Shown: one piece after another, positions 59,702 through 64,000 of the stretch | Position numbering within the stretch: the first letter of the stretch is position 1 | Layout: every line of letters starts with the position of its first letter | NCBI RefSeq assembly: GCF_007992175.1 | Contig: NZ_BJZT01000008.1 | Location: forward strand, 1 to 64,000 | DNA length: 64,000 bases | Source: Methylobacterium haplocladii | Lineage (GTDB): Bacteria > Pseudomonadota > Alphaproteobacteria > Rhizobiales > Beijerinckiaceae | Direction: 5' to 3' | Notes under the pieces: model-generated | Database searches by the model: none | Told to the model about the DNA's origin: nothing | What the model saw: only the letters and a program-made list of their open reading frames with translations | Position numbers and translations under genes: made by a program

Positions 59702-59854
59702 TCATCGCCGCATCGCGATGATCATCAGTCCGGAATAGGCGAGGGCGGCTGCCATGAGCGACAGGGGCGCGAGGCCGAGGAGCATGATGTCCATGCCGGC
59801 CATGAACGACATCGGCGCCGGTGGGGTCGAGCCGACGCGCGGTCGCTGCGTCAT
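59702..59854 (-). CDS. 50-residue single-span membrane protein
   Basis: A short ORF starting MTQRPRVGSTPPAPMSFMAG, with a membrane span from MDIMLLGLAPLSLMAAALAY to the end at MIIAMRR. It has a basic N terminus, which predicts N-in topology. It lies 20 bases from a CtrA-type box on the opposite side. Its ribosome binding site is weak. The function is unknown. Confidence 0.45.
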   Translation of the reverse strand: MTQRPRVGSTPPAPMSFMAGMDIMLLGLAPLSLMAAALAYSGLMIIAMRR

Positions 59855-59873
59855 CGCTGCCGACGGCGCAGGG

Positions 59874-59890
59874 TTAATCGGCGCTTAACC
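59874..59890. promoter_or_regulatory. CtrA-type box (TTAA-N7-TTAACC)
   Basis: TTAA at 59874-59877 and TTAACC at 59885-59890 are separated by exactly seven bases, the consensus of the alphaproteobacterial cell-cycle regulator CtrA. It is followed by ATGGCCTCC, as is the second box at 61069. It lies 48 bases before the 59939 start, where a -35 region would be expected. Confidence 0.75.
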
Positions 59891-59938
59891 ATGGCCTCCG
59901 ATCCTCTCACTCTTCGGACACGACAGCGGGGGCTTTGC

Positions 59939-60253
59939 GTGAGGAAGCTCGTACTTGCCGTCCTCGCCGGTTCATGCCTGATCGCAGGGCCGGCCCGTGC
60001 CGACGACGAACCGCTTTTTCTACGCATCCGGCCAAACGACGACGTGGCCGTCGCCGCACGGGCGCGGGCCTTGCGGGAGGAGGTCTGGGCGCGTAGCGAC
60101 CGTCGCGCACGCATCGCCATCGCCTCCGTCTGCACCGGATGCCTGAAGCCGCTCGCGGCCCCGAGCCCGGCCGGCGGTGCCGAGCCCGATATCGCCACGA
60201 CCGGTTCGATCTCGAACCCGCCTTCCGCCCCCGCCACAGCAGGTGACCCATGA
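59939..60253 (+). CDS. Exported hypothetical protein
   Basis: A 104-residue protein with GTG start and signal peptide (residues 1-20, GPARADD). The mature part has a helix rich in Arg/Ala and one CTGC pair (SVCTGCLKP), then a Pro/Ala tail. GGGGG lies six bases before the GTG. An ATG at 59891 would start inside the region just behind the CtrA box. Its stop overlaps the next gene (ATGA). Confidence 0.65.
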   Translation: MRKLVLAVLAGSCLIAGPARADDEPLFLRIRPNDDVAVAARARALREEVWARSDRRARIAIASVCTGCLKPLAAPSPAGGAEPDIATTGSISNPPSAPATAGDP

Positions 60254-60669
60254 CGCAGTCCCATCCGACCACCGGCGCGGAACCTGACGTCGATTGCCCC
60301 GTCTCCCTGGAGCTGCTCGGACAGGTCTACCGGGCCGACGATTACGACCTGCCCTACATACTGGAAGAGATCCCGCCCCTGCTGCGCGCCCGGCTCGCAG
60401 GCTACCTCTACAGCAAGAGCCACATGCACCAGCTCGGCCTGAAGGTCGCCCGCGCCTGCGAGCGCGACGACCTGATCCGTGCGATGGGCGAGATCGGGTC
60501 GGTCATCCACGGCCAGGCCTCGCTCAAGCCCGCCCCCGTGACCGTCGATCCGAAGGCGCCGCCGCCGGCGAAGAAGGTCAGCCTCGGCGGCGCGCAGGCG
60601 AAGCCCCCGGCCAAGAAGATCAGCCTCGGCGGTTCGGCCGCAAAAGGACGCAACTTCGACTTCGATTGA
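60250..60669 (+). CDS. Hypothetical protein with tandem PPAKKxSLGG repeats
   Basis: A 139-residue cytoplasmic protein. Residues 18-90 form an alpha-helical domain (LGQVYRADDYDLPYILEEIP, RLAGYLYSKSHMHQLGLKVA). The tail contains PPAKKVSLGG and PPAKKISLGG, a near-identical tandem repeat, then NFDFD. It starts within the stop of the preceding gene, so they are coupled. I recognise no family. Confidence 0.65.
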   Translation: MTQSHPTTGAEPDVDCPVSLELLGQVYRADDYDLPYILEEIPPLLRARLAGYLYSKSHMHQLGLKVARACERDDLIRAMGEIGSVIHGQASLKPAPVTVDPKAPPPAKKVSLGGAQAKPPAKKISLGGSAAKGRNFDFD

Positions 60670-60734
60670 GGTCCACCAGGGAACGCTTGGGGCCAAGCGG
60701 CACTTTAACGTGCCTCATCCCTGGAGCCCTTCGT

Positions 60735-60998
60735 ATGTTCGGACCGTGGTGGAAGCTCAGCATGGATACCGCGATGCTCGCCTTCGAATCGCAGGCTGTG
60801 ATCGGCTTGCGGATGGCGAAGCTCGCGGCAGGGGGTGCAGGCGCGCAGGCCGAGATGCAGCGCATGGTCAGCGAGAAGATGTTCGCGGCCGGCGAGACCG
60901 CGATGCTGGTCGCCTCCGGCGGCTCGACCCAGAGCGTCGTCTCCGGCTATCGCCGCAAGGTTCGCGCGAACCAGCTTCGGCTGACGGGGACTCGCTGA
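60735..60998 (+). CDS. Small conserved alphaproteobacterial protein
   Basis: An 87-residue protein (MFGPWWKLSMDTAMLAFESQ) with helical, Met/Ala-rich segments and a basic end (YRRKVRANQLRLTGTR). This type is common in rhizobia, where it resembles phasin-like or cell-surface-associated small proteins; the function is unsettled. It is in the same direction as the 60250 gene, 65 bases later. Confidence 0.6.
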   Translation: MFGPWWKLSMDTAMLAFESQAVIGLRMAKLAAGGAGAQAEMQRMVSEKMFAAGETAMLVASGGSTQSVVSGYRRKVRANQLRLTGTR

Positions 60999-61068
60999 GC
61001 AAGGTGCGTGTCGTGGATGTAACGCGCAACGGTTGTACCGTCCGCACACATGGTGCGGCGCACGCATG

Positions 61069-61085
61069 TTAACCCCCTCTTAACC
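61069..61085. promoter_or_regulatory. CtrA-type box (TTAA-N7-TTAACC)
   Basis: TTAA at 61069-61072 and TTAACC at 61080-61085 are exactly seven bases apart, matching the CtrA consensus. It is followed by ATGGCCTCC, a 15-base identity with the other box. It lies 44 bases before the preferred start of the DUF2934 gene. Confidence 0.75.
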
Positions 61086-61129
61086 ATGGCCTCCCATCGT
61101 CCGACATGGACGGACCACAGGAGAGCTTC

Positions 61130-61456
61130 ATGGACATGATCGAGCACCGGGTGCGTGAGCGCGCCTACTACATCTGGGAAGGCGAAGGCCGCGTCACCGG
61201 CCGGGCCGACGCCCATTGGCTACAGGCCGAGGCCGAGTTCGCCGCTGCCGGCACCGAGATCACGCCCGCTGCTGCAGCGAGTGTGTCCGAGGCCGCGACC
61301 AAGGTGCCGGGTCGCTCCAAGGCTGCTGCGCCCAAGGTTGCTGCGAAGACGTCCGCCAAGACTGCTGTGGTCAAGGCACCCAAGGCTGTCGCCGCCAAGG
61401 CACCGGCCAAGCCCCAGAAGACTGCTCGCGCCGAGGTCGGTGTCGCCCTCCACTGA
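61130..61456 (+). CDS. DUF2934 domain protein
   Basis: A 108-residue protein. The N-terminal 45 residues form a DUF2934 module (HRVRERAYYIWEGEGRVTG, HWLQAEAEF). The rest is an Ala/Lys/Pro-rich tail with repeats of the AAKAPAK kind, as in DNA-associated histone-like proteins. AGGAGAG lies four to five bases before the ATG at 61130, so this is preferred to 61106. It follows a CtrA box and ends before a terminator. Confidence 0.75.
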   Translation: MDMIEHRVRERAYYIWEGEGRVTGRADAHWLQAEAEFAAAGTEITPAAAASVSEAATKVPGRSKAAAPKVAAKTSAKTAVVKAPKAVAAKAPAKPQKTARAEVGVALH

Positions 61457-61474
61457 CGCGGACGAAACATTCCC

Positions 61475-61517
61475 GAGGCCCGTCGCCCGAAACCCGGGCG
61501 GCGGGCCTCGCGCGTTT
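61475..61517 (+). terminator. Terminator after the DUF2934 gene
   Basis: A long stem (GAGGCCCG...CGCCCG / CGGGCG...CGGGCCTC) with an AAAC loop, followed by GCGCGTTTTCTC. It is about 19 bases after the stop. It is a standard rho-independent shape. Confidence 0.8.
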
Positions 61518-61649
61518 TCTCCCTCTTTTCGATGGCACGATGTTTCCGGGAATCCGCCTTCCGCTTGTCCACACGATGCTCCCAGGGAACACGACGTGAG
61601 CTTGGCCGTTGATCGGCTAGTGACGGCCTGTGCGGCGAGGACGAACGCG

Positions 61650-61934
61650 ATGCGACCCCTAATCTTGCTGCTGAGCGCCTTGGTCGTGCTGCCGGTGCCG
61701 GCCTCTGCCGCACCGTATGGGCGTGATCGGCAGGCGGCCCCGCTCCTCATCGGTCAACCGGTTGGATCCCCCGGTGGGCGGGCACCATGGAGTCGACCCT
61801 GGGAGTACGATTCCGGTAGTGGCAACGACCGCAGGCCGGAACTGCCCTACTATCAGCAGGGGCGCGGCCAGCAGACCGGTGGCCCGGCACGCAATCTTCT
61901 GCCCGACGACGGCCTGCAGCTATTCCCCCAATAG
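61650..61934 (+). CDS. Small exported hypothetical protein
   Basis: A 94-residue protein with signal peptide (residues 1-20, VPASAAP) and a Pro/Gly/Gln-rich mature part (ELPYYQQGRGQQTGGP). It ends LLPDDGLQLFPQ. No family is recognised. It is compatible with a periplasmic or secreted protein. Coding is supported by the signal peptide and length. Confidence 0.6.
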   Translation: MRPLILLLSALVVLPVPASAAPYGRDRQAAPLLIGQPVGSPGGRAPWSRPWEYDSGSGNDRRPELPYYQQGRGQQTGGPARNLLPDDGLQLFPQ

Positions 61935-62109
61935 AGCCACCTTCAGTTCCGTAGCGGCGCCGAAGGTGCACTTCCCTGGATGCATGGCGGTGTTGCGCTG
62001 GCGTATCGCCCAGCTGTGGGCAGCCTGGGGATAGTCGGCAAAGCTATGGCGTGACGCGACAGAAAGCCGTACAGGGCCGCGTCGAGATACGCCCCAGCGG
62101 GACCTGATC

Positions 62110-62310
62110 ATGCAGACGACGGCCGAGTCGAGCTCCATGCTGACGACCAACCCATTGCAGCAGCAGGTCGCCGAGGCCATGGGCAATCACTCCCTACCGA
62201 TCAGCAAGCTCCTGCGGCTGATGTGGGCGATCGAGGCGGACAAGAGTCCGACCAACGAGAACCTGCGTGCGCAGCTGCGTGCCCGCATCGGTGCGCCCTT
62301 GGCGAGCTGA
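62110..62310 (+). CDS. 66-residue hypothetical protein
   Basis: A small helical protein (MQTTAESSSMLTTNPLQQQV, ending RARIGAPLAS) with no signal peptide. Repeated Gln, Leu and Ala suggest a short cytoplasmic helix bundle. A GCGGGAC lies near the start. It is between two secreted proteins. Its coding status is fairly likely from codon use. Confidence 0.5.
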   Translation: MQTTAESSSMLTTNPLQQQVAEAMGNHSLPISKLLRLMWAIEADKSPTNENLRAQLRARIGAPLAS

Positions 62311-62336
62311 CCGGCTATCCCGGCTCGGAGCGCGAT

Positions 62337-62621
62337 CTAGCGCCGGCGCTGCCGTCGCTTCATGCTATGATGCGCCGGGCGGGTGGAGCGCTTCATGCAG
62401 CCGAAATAGAGCTGCTTACCGATTTCGCGCAGACCGAGGTTCAGCGGATCGGGAATCGAAAACACCCGGGCCTTGGCCTCGGCGCGACAGGCGGCGTCTT
62501 GCAGGCTGGTGATCGGAGCCTCTTCTGCCAACGCAGAACCCGCGAACGCCAGGCTCGCGAGAAACAGCATCGCACCGAGCGAACCGGATGTCCCGCTCGT
62601 GCGGGCGGCGAGGCGCGGCAT
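62337..62621 (-). CDS. Exported hypothetical protein
   Basis: A 94-residue protein from the ATG at 62621. Signal peptide GAMLFLASLAFAGSALAEE is followed by two conserved-looking Cys (DAACRAEAK, YFGCMKR) around a helix with Leu-Gly motifs, and a His/Arg-rich end. The long upstream open frame is not conserved in style. Role unknown. Confidence 0.55.
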   Translation of the reverse strand: MPRLAARTSGTSGSLGAMLFLASLAFAGSALAEEAPITSLQDAACRAEAKARVFSIPDPLNLGLREIGKQLYFGCMKRSTRPAHHSMKRRQRRR

Positions 62622-62788
62622 CGGGATGGCTCCATCGAGATTTCGTTCCGCGAGCACGCCGCCCACGGTGCGGAACCCTGCTACGCAAGCGGCTCCGTCA
62701 TCCGTCTGAACGATAGCGGGCGGCTTCGGCAAGAGGGGCGAAAGACTGAACGCCGCGTGATCAACACGGTACCGCGACCCTTCGACCC

Positions 62789-63070
62789 TCACGGGCGCAC
62801 CCAGAGGCATGGGCCGTCCTTGAGGGTTCTGCACTCGTAGGGCGCGTCGCCGATCATGGCACGCTTCTCGACGTCGCCGATCCCATCCGGCGGGATCGCG
62901 CGACAACCGCCGAACTCGGCTGGGATCGTGTCGCCCTCCGGATCCTGGGCCATCAGGCGGCGCAGGGTCACGAGGTTGTCGCAGGCCACGATCGTCCGTG
63001 GGCCGGGCGGCGACTCGGCGGATGCGCCAGTGCAAGTGAGAACGAGGCAGGTGATCAGGAATAGCCGCAA
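62789..63070 (-). CDS. Secreted four-cysteine protein, paralogue A
   Basis: A 93-residue protein with signal peptide (residues 1-19, ending GASAES). The mature part has four cysteines: VACDNLVTLRRLM, GGCRAIPP, YECRTL and GPCLWV. This spacing matches the neighbouring protein at 63197-63631, so the two are tandem paralogues. It is probably a disulfide-bonded periplasmic protein of unknown role. Confidence 0.7.
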   Translation of the reverse strand: MRLFLITCLVLTCTGASAESPPGPRTIVACDNLVTLRRLMAQDPEGDTIPAEFGGCRAIPPDGIGDVEKRAMIGDAPYECRTLKDGPCLWVRP

Positions 63071-63196
63071 GGCGCAACCTCCGATGGGGATACGCCTGAG
63101 CTAGGTCGACTGCCGCGTTTGCCCATGGGCGGCGCTCGAACATCCTCGCCTCCACGGCTGCACTGATCGCGATGACGGATGTGGGAGACCGCCGTG

Positions 63197-63631
63197 TCAG
63201 CGTTTGCTCTTGCCCTGGGACGAAGGGGACGGAGCCGGGCGGGTCGGCGCTGCAGCCGTCGTCGGAGGGGTCGCAGAGCCTGCCACGGTCCAGTGGCAGA
63301 CATTGGTGCCCTGCAAGCTCAGGCATTCGTAGGCACGGCCATTCAGCGCCACGTGATCGGCGGTGCCGGTGACGGCCCTGCGATCGAGCAGGCTGCAGCC
63401 GAGGTCGGATTTCGGGTCGGTGATCACCGGGATCGCTGCGACGGCATCATCTTTCGCGTCGCGCAGGACCGTGCGCAGGTTCGCCAGCGACGCGCAGGAT
63501 ATGACCGGAGGAGGGGCCGCCGCGCTCGTGGAAGGCGGTGTCGTGTCGGTCGATCTCGGCTGCACTTGCGCCGAAGCCGTGAGCGGCGACGCAGCGAAGA
63601 ACAGAATTGCGATCGGGAGACCGGCGTGCAT
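63197..63631 (-). CDS. Secreted four-cysteine protein, paralogue B
   Basis: A 144-residue protein from the ATG at 63631, with signal peptide (ending TASAQ) and a Pro/Thr/Ser-rich linker. The four-Cys domain follows: ISCASLANLRTVL, LGCSLLD, YECLSL and NVCHWTV. A second Pro/Ser-rich tail closes it. Domain spacing parallels the 62789 protein. Longer starts at 63661 or 63703 are possible but add no domain. It follows the deformylase-like gene. Confidence 0.68.
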   Translation of the reverse strand: MHAGLPIAILFFAASPLTASAQVQPRSTDTTPPSTSAAAPPPVISCASLANLRTVLRDAKDDAVAAIPVITDPKSDLGCSLLDRRAVTGTADHVALNGRAYECLSLQGTNVCHWTVAGSATPPTTAAAPTRPAPSPSSQGKSKR

Positions 63632-63699
63632 CGACCCATCCGTAAGAGATCGATTGTGCATTAGCACGGCGTCGCCCGACGGATCGATATCACCCGCGG

Positions 63700-64000
63700 T
63701 CACGGCGTCACGCGCTTCAGCTTCGCGAAGCGCTTCAGGGCCCGCTCCCGCCGCAGCCGCGTCAGGCGCTCGATCCAGAAGATGCCGTCGAGCTGATCGA
63801 TTTCATGCTGAAGGCATGCGGCGGCGAATCCCTCCGCCGCCTCTTCGTGCTCGATCCCGTCGAGATCGCGATAGCGCACACGGATCCGCTCGGCTCGCTC
63901 GATGGACTCGGTGATCCCGGGCATCGAGACGCTTCCCTCCATCTGCGGAGCCCGCTCGTCCGAGGCCTCGACGATCACGGGATTGACGTAGACGATGTGC
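63700..64000 (-). CDS. Peptide-deformylase-like protein missing metal ligands (partial)
   Basis: The gene enters from beyond the right edge, so only its C-terminal ~100 residues are visible. It matches peptide deformylase: a strand HIVYVNPVI, then MEGSVSMPG, RVRYRDLDG and QHEIDQLDG. In true enzymes the second segment is EGCxS and the third is HEIDHL; here the metal-binding Cys is Ser and the second His of the zinc site is Gln. At least two of three metal ligands are lost, so ordinary deformylation is unlikely. It could be a regulatory or binding paralogue; alphaproteobacteria often have several copies near fmt, but that neighbour is off the window. Confidence 0.85.
   Translation of the reverse strand, partial: HIVYVNPVIVEASDERAPQMEGSVSMPGITESIERAERIRVRYRDLDGIEHEEAAEGFAAACLQHEIDQLDGIFWIERLTRLRRERALKRFAKLKRVTP

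Noticed and set aside
61920-62186. 88-residue minus ORF between two small genes
   Set aside because: It overlaps both flanking genes, has no recognised motif and lacks a convincing ribosome binding site; it remains only a possibility.

Overview
The window reads as ordinary chromosome of a high-GC alphaproteobacterium of the order Hyphomicrobiales (Rhizobiales), most likely Methylobacterium or Methylorubrum. The clues are a formaldehyde-activating-enzyme (Fae) homologue, the fabA-fabB-fabI set, a ppi-ppi-coaD arrangement, rplU-rpmA-GNAT-obgE, and CtrA-type TTAA-N7-TTAACC boxes. The genus is inferred from protein content and style; no rRNA lies in the window.

Layout. 1-946: noncoding DNA and a tRNA-Thr(CGT). 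947-8303: a retropepsin-like protease facing a TPP riboswitch and the thiO-thiS-thiG-thiE operon, then a GlcG/HbpS-like protein, an inositol-phosphatase family enzyme, apt, and purQ/purS. 8439-17496: guaA, pncB, a flavin-fold stress protein, mrp, mobA, a spermidine-synthase-like protein, two cyclophilins and coaD. 17734-28280: a LuxR regulator, icd, a GSCFA/WcbI surface-polysaccharide pair, a Fae paralogue, a TrmJ-like methylase, dut, an HD-GYP protein and amt. 28861-32131: fabI, fabB and fabA, which make and reduce unsaturated fatty acids. 32273-41735: small membrane and secreted proteins, a phosphoesterase, a patatin lipoprotein, an MFS transporter, an OlsB-like acyltransferase and a HerA-like ATPase. 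42036-44461: three TadE/TadG-like pseudopilin genes. 44704-47731: rplU, rpmA, GNAT, obgE. 47858-58000: small proteins, a Bax-inhibitor-1 protein, a YbbP/YbbA ABC system with tesA and thpR, and an outer-membrane porin preceded by a strikingly AT-rich patch. 58092-64000: hisS, many small alphaproteobacterial proteins, two of them behind near-identical CtrA boxes, and at the right edge a peptide-deformylase-like gene that has lost two metal ligands.

Most of the window is housekeeping. The unusual material is small-scale: a palindromic repeat inserted in frame into thiE, with a second copy after apt; a broken paralogue between the two cyclophilin genes; a Fae paralogue without the catalytic histidine; an AT-rich island carrying an alien 71-codon ORF; several unlisted 38-50-residue proteins with their own hairpins; tandem secreted cysteine-rich paralogues; and a leader mini-ORF coupled to dut. 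I did not find a large new multi-gene system. The best candidates for undescribed biology are the expressed repeat in ThiE, the CtrA-linked small-gene cluster and the pseudopilin fusion protein.
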